Shown in pieces: positions 50,274-58,908 of a stretch of DNA of 64,000 bases. The stretch's first letter is position 1; each line of letters starts with the position of its first letter. Origin of the DNA: Amycolatopsis acidiphila. Its GTDB lineage: Bacteria; Actinomycetota; Actinomycetes; Mycobacteriales; Pseudonocardiaceae. Under the pieces are notes generated by a model. That model had not been told where the DNA came from. It saw nothing but the letters and a program-made list of their open reading frames with translations, and did not search any database. Where the stretch lies: contig NZ_CP090063.1 in assembly GCF_021391495.1 (NCBI RefSeq), positions 7,626,001 to 7,690,000 on the forward strand. The letters run 5' to 3'. A program made the position numbers and the translations under genes.

Positions 50274-50748
50274 TATCTCCCCCTGGATCGATGACGCCCG
50301 ACCCGCCGCCGTGGCGGAGTAGAAGCGTCCCGGTCCCATCCGTGGACGGGGCCGCAGGCTGTGGGGACCGGATCGGACGTCCGCTTCACCAGTGGAGCGA
50401 CGACCGCGACAGCCGAGATTCGTTTGTCCCGCGCCGACACGCGGAGTGACCGACCCATCCGTGACAGGCCGTCACTACCCAACGCCCTCGCCGGGGGCGT
50501 CTCGCCGCTGTCACGCTGCAGACCCGCATGACAGCCACCACTCACAGCATTCGGGAGATTTCCCAGCTCATCCAGTCCCGAACTGCAAGACCTCTCCCCG
50601 ACGGCGGGAGATCACCCGATCTTTCCTGGATACCTTGATCTTCCCGCCGGATGCAACTACCGGGTAACCGATTACACCTTTCGGGCTAATCGTGACACGG
50701 GACACTACTCAGCGCATCAGAGTAGTCCTACTTATGGGTTACTGAGTG
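50274..50748. other. Control region of the STAND gene
   Basis: 475 nt without a gene, between the STAND start and the end of the next leftward gene. It should hold the STAND promoter and the terminator of the block beyond. A 7-bp dyad ACTACTC/GAGTAGT with a 9-nt loop is at 50704-50726, close to the end of the gene at 50749. The AT-richer segment at 50660-50740 stands out. Confidence 0.5.
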
Positions 50749-50991
50749 TTATGACGCTTGCGCGACGGAAGTACGCGGGTAGGGAGTCGGGATCGGAAAC
50801 AGCAGCGCCACGGTCTCCACGGCGCATTCCGGGCAGATCCGCAGGTTCGCAGGGCGGCGCGGGCTCAAGGAGCCGAGCACGAGCTGGCCGTCGTGCAGGT
50901 GCCGGGTGCACACGGAGACGTCGGTGTCGGGCAGGGCGGTGTGCGCGCGTCCGGGATGGTATGGGCTGACGCCCCATTGCACGGTGGTCAT
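50749..50991 (-). CDS. Small Cys-pair protein
   Basis: 80 aa from ATG 50991, which overlaps the DUF6624 stop by 4 nt. CTRHLHDGQLVLGS and ICPECAVETVALL form a possible metal site with Cys, His and a CPEC knuckle. Last gene of a leftward coupled series; function unknown. Confidence 0.55.
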   Translation of the reverse strand: MTTVQWGVSPYHPGRAHTALPDTDVSVCTRHLHDGQLVLGSLSPRRPANLRICPECAVETVALLFPIPTPYPRTSVAQAS

Positions 50992-51554
50992 CGAGAACCT
51001 CCACTGGTTGCGGCGGCGACCTCGTCGTAGCTGAGGTAGGCGGTCGCGATCTCGGCGTCGGGGATCGGGGCGAGCCCGACATCGGCGCGCGCGAGGTTGA
51101 CCTCGGCCGGACGGTGCAGCGGGTAGAGCCGGCCGGCCGCCTCGGTGCCGAGCCGCAGCCACTGGGTGCCGTAGCGCTGCGCACGCTGCTGGTCGGTCGC
51201 GACCCGATCGGAGAGAAACGCCAGGTCGCGGGGTGCGGCGTCGCGATTGGCGACCGCGGCGCGCAGCTTCGGCAGCCAGCAGGCCCGGTACGGCGCGGGC
51301 GCGTGCTGGGCGAGCACCCAGGCGGCGTGCGCGCCGTCGACACCGACGGTGCGGCGGCCGGGCCAGCCGTGCACCGCCACGATGGGCGCGAACCAGCGCA
51401 CGTTGTCCTCGTCGACGAGGTGAACGGTCTCCCACTGCTCCGGTGTGGGAGCCGCTGGGTCGAGCTCGGCGCGGGCGCGCTGATCGGCGGCTGCACGCTC
51501 GATCAGCTCGCCACGCAGCGCGGCCAGCTCCGGATCGACGCTCGCCCTGTTCAC
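50988..51554 (-). CDS. DUF6624-family protein
   Basis: 188 aa from GTG 51554. The order ELIERAAADQRARAEL, VDEDNVRWFAPIVAVHGWPG, TVGVDGAHAAWVLAQHA, CWLPKLRAAVANRDA, DLAFLSDRVATDQQRAQRYG and QWL agrees with the DUF6624 pattern as I know it. Function of the family is unknown. It overlaps both neighbours by 4 nt. Confidence 0.7.
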   Translation of the reverse strand: MNRASVDPELAALRGELIERAAADQRARAELDPAAPTPEQWETVHLVDEDNVRWFAPIVAVHGWPGRRTVGVDGAHAAWVLAQHAPAPYRACWLPKLRAAVANRDAAPRDLAFLSDRVATDQQRAQRYGTQWLRLGTEAAGRLYPLHRPAEVNLARADVGLAPIPDAEIATAYLSYDEVAAATSGGSR

Positions 51555-51841
51555 GGCTGTCCGCCTGCCAGCGCCGCCGATCCGGACGCGGTCAGCGTGA
51601 GCGGCCGATCGGCATCGGCGGCGAGATGGCCGGACGCGAGCAGTTCGGCACATGCCTGCGCGATCCACTCCGGCACCGCCCGGCCCCCGTCGGTGAACAA
51701 CTCGCCGTCGTGGCGACGCAGCGCTCCGCGCGCGGCCCGGCGCAGCGCCCACCAGGACGCGACGTCGACCCCGGCGCCATCCATACGGCAGCTCATCCCG
51801 GTTGTCGGTTCGGCGGCATCGAACGAGGTTGCGGGCGTCAT
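51551..51841 (-). CDS. Small winged-helix-like protein
   Basis: 96 aa from ATG 51841. WWALRRAARGALRRHDGELF and AQACAELLASGHLAADADRP, with LTLTASGSAALAG, resemble the end of a winged-helix domain that includes a beta hairpin. Coupled to both neighbours by 4-nt overlaps. Likely works with the primase-like genes upstream; unproven. Confidence 0.55.
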   Translation of the reverse strand: MTPATSFDAAEPTTGMSCRMDGAGVDVASWWALRRAARGALRRHDGELFTDGGRAVPEWIAQACAELLASGHLAADADRPLTLTASGSAALAGGQP

Positions 51842-52332
51842 GGCGTCTCCGATCGAGCGGTCGGCACCGGAGCGGCCAGTGCGCGGGTGGTGGCCAGCAG
51901 CGCGGCCTGCGCGGGCAGATCGGCCCGGGTGGGCCAATCGACCCAGCGCCACAGATCCAGCGCTTCGGTCTCCGGCGACGGCAGTACCACCAGGGCGTCG
52001 TCCCCGACCACGCTGACGCCCATCGGCACCAGCGCGGCCATGTGCTCCAGCGTCGCGCTGCCCGGGCCGCTCAGGAACGTCCACCGTTCTCCACCGGGGT
52101 GCACCAGCGCCGGGGCGGGCATGGCCCGCACATGCAGGCTGGGCGCGACCTTCCGGCCCAGCGTGGCGGGCATCGTGACTGCGCCGAGCAGCCCACCGAG
52201 GCGCAGGGCGATTCGGTTGCCGTCCAAGAGCTGGGCAGGAAGCCCGCACGTGGCCCAGTAGTACTCGCACCACCGCGCTGCGGTGTCCCCGGCCGATGCC
52301 GGGGGTGCACTGCATGCAACAGACATGCCCAT
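51838..52332 (-). CDS. Uncharacterised partner of primase/polymerase-like protein
   Basis: 164 aa from ATG 52332, in a TGATG overlap with the gene upstream. ARWCEYYWATCGLPAQLLDG and PALVHPGGERWTFLSGPGSA resemble conserved actinobacterial proteins paired with bifunctional primase/polymerases. No metal-binding acidic triad is obvious. Soluble. Confidence 0.6.
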   Translation of the reverse strand: MGMSVACSAPPASAGDTAARWCEYYWATCGLPAQLLDGNRIALRLGGLLGAVTMPATLGRKVAPSLHVRAMPAPALVHPGGERWTFLSGPGSATLEHMAALVPMGVSVVGDDALVVLPSPETEALDLWRWVDWPTRADLPAQAALLATTRALAAPVPTARSETP

Positions 52333-52889
52333 CAGTCCCTTCGTGTTCCGGCGTTCAGCGCGGCCCGCGCGCTGCTGTGGTCGGGCAAGGACCAGCCGGT
52401 CTCCTCCGGGCTGATTCGCCAGCGCGAGATCCACGACGGCACCCGGCTCGGCGGCAGCAGCAGGCATCCCTCTCGCACCGATCGCGGAGGCTGAATCGCT
52501 CGAGTCCCTTGGTCGGGGGCGTGTTCGACGATCAGGTGCCAGCGCGGGCCCGGCCCAACCAAGATCGGCCCGAGACACCCAGCGTCCCGCAGGATCGCTT
52601 CGGTCCGGCCATCGCCAGGACCGAGATCGATCGCTCCCACTGCGCCCGGGCGCAGGAGAATGGGCCACGGCCGATCCGTCCACGCGTCGAACGCCTCGTC
52701 CTTAGAGAGGGGCTCGCCCCGGCACACCAGGTCGGCTTCCTCGGGTGAAGGTCGGCCGTCGGAGGTGTCCGGCCTGGGGTGCGGAACCCGGGCACCAGGG
52801 CAGATGAGCCAGCCGTGCGCGGCGTAGTCGGTCGCGGCGCAACGCATCTCCGTCAGTTCGCCCGCTGGATACGGATGCGTGCTCAACAC
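52332..52889 (-). CDS. Bifunctional primase/polymerase-like protein
   Basis: 185 aa. RCAATDYAAHGWLICPGARV, KDEAFDAWTDRPWPILLRPG, GAIDLGPGDGRTEAIL, LGPILVGPGPRWHLIVEHAP and CLLLPPSRVPSWISRWRISP follow the order of the N-terminal primase/polymerase domain (PF09250 group) in actinobacterial small versions. The classical DxD metal site is not clear, so it may be a degenerate regulatory member. Its start overlaps the upstream stop by 7 nt. Confidence 0.65.
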   Translation of the reverse strand: MLSTHPYPAGELTEMRCAATDYAAHGWLICPGARVPHPRPDTSDGRPSPEEADLVCRGEPLSKDEAFDAWTDRPWPILLRPGAVGAIDLGPGDGRTEAILRDAGCLGPILVGPGPRWHLIVEHAPDQGTRAIQPPRSVREGCLLLPPSRVPSWISRWRISPEETGWSLPDHSSARAALNAGTRRD

Positions 52890-53617
52890 CGAGCATCACC
52901 CGCCTCCGACGCTGGGGCGGACGCCTCGTCCGCGGGCGAAGGTCCACCGCTCGCCACCATGGGGGTGAACCAGTCATGGAACTCCGCCTGCGTGCGGCGT
53001 GGCCCGTCGGTGTCCCACCGATAGAGACTTTCGAGCACCTGCTCGAACAACACGGCGCGTTCGCACACCTCATCGTCTGGCGGTGAGTGAGCGGGCTCGG
53101 CGCCGAACTCGGTTGACGGGCCCAGGTTGGGCAGAAGCTCGGGCACGCGAGCTTCGTCGAGGGCGTGCCGGCTCACGAGGGCGCCTTTCCCCGCGCGACC
53201 CGTGCCAGCAACGCGACGACCGCGCTGCATGGTGGCAGAAGTTGGTTCTGCCTGGGTGGCACCACCCAGTCGCCGTCTCCTGGTCCTTTCCTTGCTCCTC
53301 CGCAGATCTTCGTCGGCAGTGAGAGCTGTGAAACCTTCCGGCAGCAGCCGCACGTTGGCTCGCACTAACGATTCCGGCAACGCGAAATCGCCCCGCCGAT
53401 GCGGTGCGGTCAGTACTGCCCACCGTCCGGGCCCGCGCCGCAGGACCGGGCCCCGAAGGCAGCCCGCCGTCAGTTCGGCCACCACGGGCCGCGCCAGCTC
53501 TACCGGTACGTCGACGACATCGACGGCCTGCCCTACGGTCACCGCACGGCCCCCTGCGCCATGCGACGATCCCCGGTGAGGCCGCCGATCCAGTACTTCA
53601 CGGGCTCCGACCATCAC
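52883..53617 (-). CDS. Uncharacterised two-part protein
   Basis: 244 aa. The first half (VTVGQAVDVVDVPVELARPV, RRGPGRWAVLTAPHRRGDFA, ANVRLLPEGFTALTA) has a GRWAVLT stretch echoing ERWTFLS in the gene at 51838. A basic linker follows, then a second half with LVSRHALDEARVPELLPNLG and VLFEQVLESLYRWD. It overlaps the next gene by 4 nt at ATG 53617. Possibly two former genes fused. Confidence 0.5.
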   Translation of the reverse strand: MMVGAREVLDRRPHRGSSHGAGGRAVTVGQAVDVVDVPVELARPVVAELTAGCLRGPVLRRGPGRWAVLTAPHRRGDFALPESLVRANVRLLPEGFTALTADEDLRRSKERTRRRRLGGATQAEPTSATMQRGRRVAGTGRAGKGALVSRHALDEARVPELLPNLGPSTEFGAEPAHSPPDDEVCERAVLFEQVLESLYRWDTDGPRRTQAEFHDWFTPMVASGGPSPADEASAPASEAGDARC

Positions 53618-54066
53618 GCAGCCTCGGATATGGCCACGGGTGTCGACGTGAGCGCGTGACGACCGCTGGGCTCGCCCTCATCGTCTTCACCGAGAACGAC
53701 CCGAACCCGACCTGCAGTCATCGCCGAGTGCCGCCCATCTGGAACCTCGCGATGCGGCGTGGGCGCAGCTCCGGGATGACTTCGAGGTGCGGGCACCCGC
53801 TCCCGGCCTGGCTCGCTAAGCCGCGCGTGGACTTCGATCGCCTCACGCAGCGCCGCGCGCAGCCGTCCGCTGGCCAGCGGATCGAACACCGCAGCGCCGG
53901 GCTGGTCGAACGTGATCTGGGGGCCGCGTTCGTCGACCGACACCCGGACATGCCGGCGGCGGCCGTGCTCGTCCCGGCACGGCACCGTCCATGCCTGCCG
54001 GTCCCGCTGCCATCCCAACCTCGCAAGCAGGGTGAGCAGGGGTACTGCGCGCGTTCGTCGTTTCAT
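53614..54066 (-). CDS. Uncharacterised protein
   Basis: 150 aa from ATG 54066. MKRRTRAVPLLTLLARLGWQ, VPCRDEHGRRRHVRVSVDER and RLRAALREAIEVHARLSEPG suggest a small alpha/beta protein with a disordered C-terminal part. No family recognised. First gene of the coupled leftward chain that includes the primase-like genes. Confidence 0.55.
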   Translation of the reverse strand: MKRRTRAVPLLTLLARLGWQRDRQAWTVPCRDEHGRRRHVRVSVDERGPQITFDQPGAAVFDPLASGRLRAALREAIEVHARLSEPGRERVPAPRSHPGAAPTPHREVPDGRHSAMTAGRVRVVLGEDDEGEPSGRHALTSTPVAISEAA

Positions 54067-54100
54067 GGCGCCTCCTTTCGGGGTTGCTCGGCTTGTGTCG

Positions 54101-54394
54101 TCATACGGCGTGTTTCCGGCGGGTGCGGAGGTGGAAGGGGCTGCGTGGCTGGGCGACGGTCTCGACATCCCGGGAGGCGGGAGGATGGAGCCCGGTCGGC
54201 GTCGGCGCCTCGGGGTTCGGGAGCGGTGGTTGCTCCGCTCGGCAGCGGCGCACGCGCCGCCGCTCGGCGGCATACCACCACCCGGCACCGGCTCCAGCCA
54301 CGCAGCCCACGAGAAGGAGCGCCCCTACGACCATCCCGGCGATCGGCGGCCCCACTGAAGTGTCAGCAAGGCTCAACTGTGCGGGGGTGGACAT
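54101..54394 (-). CDS. Small single-helix membrane protein
   Basis: 97 aa from ATG 54394. A hydrophobic helix (GMVVGALLLVGCVAGAGAGW) precedes a basic and then Pro-rich tail. I prefer this ATG to GTG 54433 because a likely leftward -10 (TATTAA) lies at about 54420-54427, which would make the GTG upstream of the transcript. Divergent from the Scr1-type regulator; function unknown. Confidence 0.6.
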   Translation of the reverse strand: MSTPAQLSLADTSVGPPIAGMVVGALLLVGCVAGAGAGWWYAAERRRVRRCRAEQPPLPNPEAPTPTGLHPPASRDVETVAQPRSPFHLRTRRKHAV

Positions 54395-54414
54395 AGCCAC
54401 CTCGGCGGCGATGC

Positions 54415-54500
54415 TAACTTTAATAGTCGCCACTGGAAGCTCCCTCTGTCCTGGGTGTTTGTCGGGACACCCATCGACTATAATTTGAATATGAAAGTTA
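54415..54500. promoter_or_regulatory. Nested dyads with divergent -10 boxes
   Basis: Three inverted pairs are nested: TAACTTT/AAAGTTA (54415-54421 and 54494-54500), ATAGTCG/CGACTAT (54423-54429 and 54475-54481) and GGGTGT/ACACCC (54453-54458 and 54467-54472). A perfect TATAAT at 54479-54484 reads rightward toward the regulator at 54572, and TATTAA reads leftward. This AT-rich palindromic control region probably serves both divergent genes and may be the binding site of the XRE regulator itself. Confidence 0.65.
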
Positions 54501-54571
54501 GATAGTCCGCCAATTGGGTGACGTGGCGGGCATCCTCGGTGGCCGCGAGTGTGATCCGGTAAGGAGATGGC

Positions 54572-55426
54572 GTGACTCAGCATCAGCAGCTGCCGCCCGC
54601 GGTCATGAAGATCGTGCTCGGCGCCGAACTGGAACGGCAGCGTCTCCGAGCAGAGGTCACCCAAGAGCAGGCCGCGCAACGATTGCGCTGCGGGCAGTCC
54701 AAGATCGCCCACATCGAGGGCGGCAGCGGCATCAAGGCGATGGAGCTCGACGCGCTGCTCGACCTCTACGGCGCCGATGACAACGACACGGCCTATGCGC
54801 GGGCGTTGCAGGCGGAGAGCAACCGGCGCACCAAGCGCGGCGCGTTCAGTACCCGGTTCAAGCAGCAGATGCGGCTGCTGGTGGACATGGAACCCAGCTG
54901 CAACGAACTCTTGTCACATCAGGCCATGGTGATCCCCGGCCTCCTTCAGACCGAGGAGTACATGCGCGCGCAGTTCCGCGCGTGGCGCCCCTCGCCCACC
55001 CAGGACGACATCGATCGCGACACCGCGAACCGGCTCGGGCGGCAGCGGGTGCTCGACAACACCAGCCAGAAGTTCTGGTTCATCATCGACGAGGCGGCGC
55101 TACGGCGGACACCCATCGGCCCCGAGGCGATGAAACCCCAGATCACGCACCTGGTCGAGGTGATCGACCGGCCCAACGTCGAGCTGCAGATCGTCCCGTT
55201 CGACATCGGTTACTACATGGGGCAGAGTCACGACTACACCGTGTTCCAATATGAGGCGGATCCGCAGGTCAGCATCGTCTACCTTGAGAAGCATGACGGC
55301 GGCGAGTACGTCGAAGGAGCTAAGAAGACCGCCCGCTACCTCGACCTGTTCGACCAGCAGAAAGCCGCGGCCATCGGGCAGGAGCGGGCGCGGCGCTTCC
55401 TGCTCGACTTCGCTGCCAGCTTGTAG
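54572..55426 (+). CDS. Scr1-type XRE regulator (DUF5753)
   Basis: 284 aa from GTG 54572 with AAGGAG upstream. An N-terminal XRE domain (AELERQRLRAEVTQEQAAQR, CGQSKIAHIEGG) leads to a C-terminal DUF5753 part (SHQAMVIPGLLQTEEYMRAQ, IPFDIGYYM-like PFDIGYYMGQSHDYTVFQYE). Family members pair with DUF397 proteins and act as antitoxin-like regulators. The DUF397 gene follows by 34 nt. Confidence 0.88.
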   Translation: MTQHQQLPPAVMKIVLGAELERQRLRAEVTQEQAAQRLRCGQSKIAHIEGGSGIKAMELDALLDLYGADDNDTAYARALQAESNRRTKRGAFSTRFKQQMRLLVDMEPSCNELLSHQAMVIPGLLQTEEYMRAQFRAWRPSPTQDDIDRDTANRLGRQRVLDNTSQKFWFIIDEAALRRTPIGPEAMKPQITHLVEVIDRPNVELQIVPFDIGYYMGQSHDYTVFQYEADPQVSIVYLEKHDGGEYVEGAKKTARYLDLFDQQKAAAIGQERARRFLLDFAASL

Positions 55427-55460
55427 CCGCGCAAGACCACCGGAAGGCATCTCCCCAGCC

Positions 55461-55691
55461 ATGGATATCCAGAACGGCAACAAGGCGCACCTCGACACGG
55501 ACTTCCGCGAGTGGGTCAAGTCGCCCCTGAGTAATCCCAACGGCAACCAATGCGTCGAACTTTCCTTCACCAGCAACGCGGTCGGCATGCGCGACAGCCA
55601 GAACCCGGACGGTGCGGTACTCGTGTTCGACAATGACGAGTGGAACGCCTTCGTGGGCGCGGTCGAGTCCGGGTTCTTCCAGCATCGCTGA
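55461..55691 (+). CDS. DUF397 protein, Scr1 partner
   Basis: 76 aa. FREWVKSPLSNPNGNQCVEL, VGMRDSQNPDGAVLVF and WNAFVGAVESGFF match DUF397, with conserved Trp, Ser, Cys, Arg, Asp and Trp positions. In the Scr1/DUF397 pairs known from streptomycetes it is the toxin-like or effector partner. Cytoplasmic. Confidence 0.85.
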   Translation: MDIQNGNKAHLDTDFREWVKSPLSNPNGNQCVELSFTSNAVGMRDSQNPDGAVLVFDNDEWNAFVGAVESGFFQHR

Positions 55692-55754
55692 GGGGCCGCG
55701 ATCCTTCGACCGGGTGTTCCGCAAGGCGTGTCGGCGGCGTTGCGCCGGGCGTGT

Positions 55755-56456
55755 TCAGGCCACCAGCCGCTCGATCATGTCTGGGGTCAGTGCCGGAACG
55801 ACCTCGACCGCGCCGGCCGCGCGTAGTTCGTCTTCGGTGCTCTTGCCGGTCGCTACCGCGATCGCGCGTACACCGGCGGTCAGCGCTGCCTGGATGTCGT
55901 GGGGCGTGTCGCCGATCAGCACGGTGCGGCTGTTGTCGAACGGCACACCGAGGCGTTCGAAGGCGCGGCGTTGGGCGATCTGCACGAGACGTGGGCGGCT
56001 GGCGTCATCGTCACCGAAAGCACTGGTTTCCAGGTCGAGGTATCGCGCCAGCCCGAAGACCTCGAGTTTGATCCGGGCAACCTCCCGGAGATTGCCGGTC
56101 AGCACACCTTGGTGGGCGCGGGGATCGGTCGCCAGCGCGGCGAGCGTCTGCCGAGCACCAGGCAGCGCTCGACCGGTCGTGGCGAGTTCGTCGGCCATCT
56201 CGTTGTAGCCCGCCACAAGGGCTGCCGTGAGCCGCTCAACGGCTTCGCTGGTGGGGTCAACACCGTTGATGCGCAGGGACTCGGTCATGATGCCGAGCTC
56301 GGTCCGGCCCGCGATCGCCGCGAGCCTGGCCAGCGGTTTGCCCGTCGCAACGCGGAATGCACGGTCGTACACCGCACGTCCCACACCGCGGGTCTCGATT
56401 AGCGTGTGGTCGACATCCCACAGCACCAGCGTTCGGGGCGGTTCAGGCGCGCTCAT
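55755..56456 (-). CDS. HAD-family phosphatase (phosphoglycolate-phosphatase-like)
   Basis: 233 aa. Motif I is LWDVDHTLIET (nucleophile Asp near residue 14), motif II GVLTGN, motif III ARIKLEVFG and motif IV VLIGDTPHDIQAALTAG. Cap domain between I and II. Substrate unknown; the order fits Gph-like phosphatases. It is convergent with the Scr1/DUF397 pair. Confidence 0.85.
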   Translation of the reverse strand: MSAPEPPRTLVLWDVDHTLIETRGVGRAVYDRAFRVATGKPLARLAAIAGRTELGIMTESLRINGVDPTSEAVERLTAALVAGYNEMADELATTGRALPGARQTLAALATDPRAHQGVLTGNLREVARIKLEVFGLARYLDLETSAFGDDDASRPRLVQIAQRRAFERLGVPFDNSRTVLIGDTPHDIQAALTAGVRAIAVATGKSTEDELRAAGAVEVVPALTPDMIERLVA

Positions 56457-56545
56457 GCAGAAAGTCTTTCACCACCAACCGGCCGAGCCCGGGACAGTAT
56501 CGTTTACCCTGGTCGCGACCCTGGAGGGCGGTCGGGAACTTCGCA

Positions 56546-57745
56546 ATGAGCGATCATCTGGCGCATGTGGTGGGCGAGCGGATCCGGTTCTACCGGACCA
56601 CTGCTCGCCGAACCAAGGCGGTCGTCGCCGGGCTGGCTGGCATCACACCGGACTACCTCTACCAAATCGAGCGTGGCCAGAAAGTCCCAACGCTCGCCGT
56701 GCTGGCCGAGCTGGCAACCGTCCTCCACGTCGATCTCGGCGAGCTGCTCGGCGTGGTGCCGCCGCCACCTCGGCAGCACACTGACAGCGCCGCTGCGGAC
56801 GCCCTCTATCGCGCCCTTGTAAGCCCGGCAACACCCGTACCGGGTTTCCGCGGGAATGACGAAGTGCGCCGTGCGGTACTCGACGCGTGGAGAACCTGGC
56901 AAACATCGCCGCACCGCTACACCGCGCTGACCGCCCAACTGCCCACCCTCATCGGCGAGACAGAAGCAGCTCTTCGCGGCGCCGACGCGGCGGGAAGCCG
57001 CGCCGCGCACAGGTCGGCAGCGGATCTCTACTGCTTGGTCCGCACCGTCACCAAGCGAGTTGGCCGCGGTGACCTGTCATTGCTGGTCGCCGATCGCGCA
57101 GTCCGGGCTGCGGAAGAGGCCGACGACCCGGTCCGCTTGGCCGGGGTTCGCTGGAACCTGACCCAGGTCTTGTTGGCCGACGGGCAAACCGAGGGAGCCG
57201 AAGCAGTCGCCATGCATGCCGTCGACGAGCTCCGCCCGTTCCGCGCGAACGGTAACCTCGATGCCTTGGCCGTGTCCGGGGCTCTGCTACTCATCGCGGC
57301 TATCGCCGCTGTGCGCAACGGAGACGCCTGGGGCGCTCGCGACCGGCTCCGGCTGGCCAGCCCGCTCGCCGAGAAGACAGGCGAGCGCAACACCTGCTGG
57401 ACGGCCTTCGGCCCGACGAACGTGGCCATGTACGCCGTCAGCATCGAACTCGAGTCAGGCGAGGCTGCCGAAGGGCTGCGTCTCGCGGAACGCATCGAAC
57501 CCCAACACTCACCCTCGATCGAACGGCGGGTCGCGTTCCTGCTCGACCAGGCCAAGGGCTACCAGCAACGCCGGGACTACGCCCGAAGCCTCCGACTGCT
57601 GGAAACGGCCGCGTCGGAAGCTGCGGAAGACATGCAGTTCCGGCCAACGGCGCACAAGTTGCTGCGCACGACGATCGAGCGCGGCCAACGATCGGTATCG
57701 GCCGAAGCCTCCCGCCTCGCCGGCCAAATTGGCCTTCCGTTCTGA
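56546..57745 (+). CDS. XRE regulator with helical sensor region
   Basis: 399 aa from ATG 56546. The XRE domain (residues about 4-62: IRFYRTTARRTKAVVAGLAG, YLYQIERGQKVPTLAVLAEL) is followed by TPR-like helices (DAVRWNLTQ-type VRWNLTQVLLADGQTEGAEA, SLRLLETAASEAAEDM). Divergent from the HAD gene with 89 nt between them, so they may share a promoter region. Confidence 0.8.
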   Translation: MSDHLAHVVGERIRFYRTTARRTKAVVAGLAGITPDYLYQIERGQKVPTLAVLAELATVLHVDLGELLGVVPPPPRQHTDSAAADALYRALVSPATPVPGFRGNDEVRRAVLDAWRTWQTSPHRYTALTAQLPTLIGETEAALRGADAAGSRAAHRSAADLYCLVRTVTKRVGRGDLSLLVADRAVRAAEEADDPVRLAGVRWNLTQVLLADGQTEGAEAVAMHAVDELRPFRANGNLDALAVSGALLLIAAIAAVRNGDAWGARDRLRLASPLAEKTGERNTCWTAFGPTNVAMYAVSIELESGEAAEGLRLAERIEPQHSPSIERRVAFLLDQAKGYQQRRDYARSLRLLETAASEAAEDMQFRPTAHKLLRTTIERGQRSVSAEASRLAGQIGLPF

Positions 57746-57767
57746 CACCAAGCACGTCGCTCAAGGC

Positions 57768-57788
57768 ACCCGAACTGACAGTTCGGGT
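57768..57788 (+). terminator. Terminator after XRE regulator
   Basis: A 9-bp perfect stem (ACCCGAACT/AGTTCGGGT) with a 3-nt loop starts 23 nt after the stop of the regulator. Strong, GC-rich hairpin; no T-run, as is common in this group. Confidence 0.65.
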
Positions 57789-58163
57789 TACCCGCCGGTA
57801 ACCGCAGTACCGTGCTTCTGGCGCTTGGACACTGGACCTACGCAGGAGGGACGGGTAGGCAGGGATCGGCTTCTGGCCGAACAATGCTCTGATGATCGAT
57901 TGTGGCACTTTGGTGGCACTTCGCCCGCTGCGTTCGCTCATAGTCTCGCCCGTCTCACGCTCAGCAACGACGCGCGAAAGGGGTGACTATGACGATTCGT
58001 TTTCGCGAATGCCGAGATTCGCGGGCATCGGCGGGCAGTCATGCCCGTCGGTCGCCTCGTCTCGAATGTTTCGTGGGTCGTTTTCGCTCACTGCGGGCGA
58101 ATTGTCGCGACATGGGCGGGGGGCGGGCATTTTCGCGCCGCAGCTCATTGGGAGATGGTGGGC
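57789..58163. other. Gene-free stretch before the 58 kb operon
   Basis: About 375 nt. Two copies of GTGGCACTT 11 nt apart (57902-57910 and 57913-57921) form a direct repeat spaced about one helical turn, suggesting an activator site. Short frames between 57892 and 58227 are not convincing. Confidence 0.45.
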
Positions 58164-58538
58164 GTGCCAACACCTGATTCTTACGCCGAGGCGGCGCAAG
58201 TTGAGCAGTCACTGGGTGAGTTGACAAGGCGCGGGTGGCATTTCATGTCGGTGACCGATCACGCCGGTGAGCTGGTTGAGCTTGCTGGATCGTATGCGCA
58301 CCCGGACTCCGATGTGGTGGACACGATTCGCATGCGCAGCCCGGAGGATTGCTTGGCACGGCGGATAGTTGGAAATCCGCGCGCAGGTGGCGGAGTGACG
58401 TGGGAGCGCGACGGCGACTTGTTCTCGTGCGTCGCGGATTTGCTGGACTTGCCAGCTGCCGATGCGCGTGCGACACCCCGCTTAGTAATCGCGAGCGCCC
58501 CGCAATTGTGGACACCCGGCGCGCCGTTTCGTCATTGA
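58164..58538 (+). CDS. Uncharacterised protein
   Basis: 124 aa from GTG 58164 (GGAG region upstream; ATG 58155 is an alternative). AAQVEQSLGELTRRGWHFMS and DTIRMRSPEDCLARRIVGNP suggest a small alpha/beta protein. No family recognised. First of a rightward gene set. Confidence 0.45.
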   Translation: MPTPDSYAEAAQVEQSLGELTRRGWHFMSVTDHAGELVELAGSYAHPDSDVVDTIRMRSPEDCLARRIVGNPRAGGGVTWERDGDLFSCVADLLDLPAADARATPRLVIASAPQLWTPGAPFRH

Positions 58539-58572
58539 ATCCGCCGTAGCTTACCGGCCATTCTTTTGGGGG

Positions 58573-58908
58573 ATGAATTCCATGACCGACGATCGTCTAG
58601 CTGTCAAAATGCACAGCAGTGAGGCGCGGCAGATGCGACCATTGGTGACACATCGAGATCTTTTCCTTTCATCGCCAGTGAAAACCACACCTGGCACTGC
58701 GGACAAGGCGCGACTGCTCATGACGCCACACCTGGCACCGGTAGTGCTGCGCGAGCGGGATCGACCGCTGCGCGTGATCGCGGAGGAGGCCGAACGCCGC
58801 TTGGGCATCCGCGCCGACGCCACAACTCCGGACGTCGGCAGGAAGCCCCCACGGGGCACTCACTCAAGTCGTCGCCAGCTGGGAGTGCACGCCGATGGTG
58901 GCGAGTAA
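58573..58908 (+). CDS. Uncharacterised small protein
   Basis: 111 aa. VLRERDRPLRVIAEEAERRL is helical and basic/acidic; the rest is low-complexity. No recognised family. It ends 14 nt inside the next gene. Low confidence as a real gene, supported mainly by position and direction. Confidence 0.4.
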   Translation: MNSMTDDRLAVKMHSSEARQMRPLVTHRDLFLSSPVKTTPGTADKARLLMTPHLAPVVLRERDRPLRVIAEEAERRLGIRADATTPDVGRKPPRGTHSSRRQLGVHADGGE

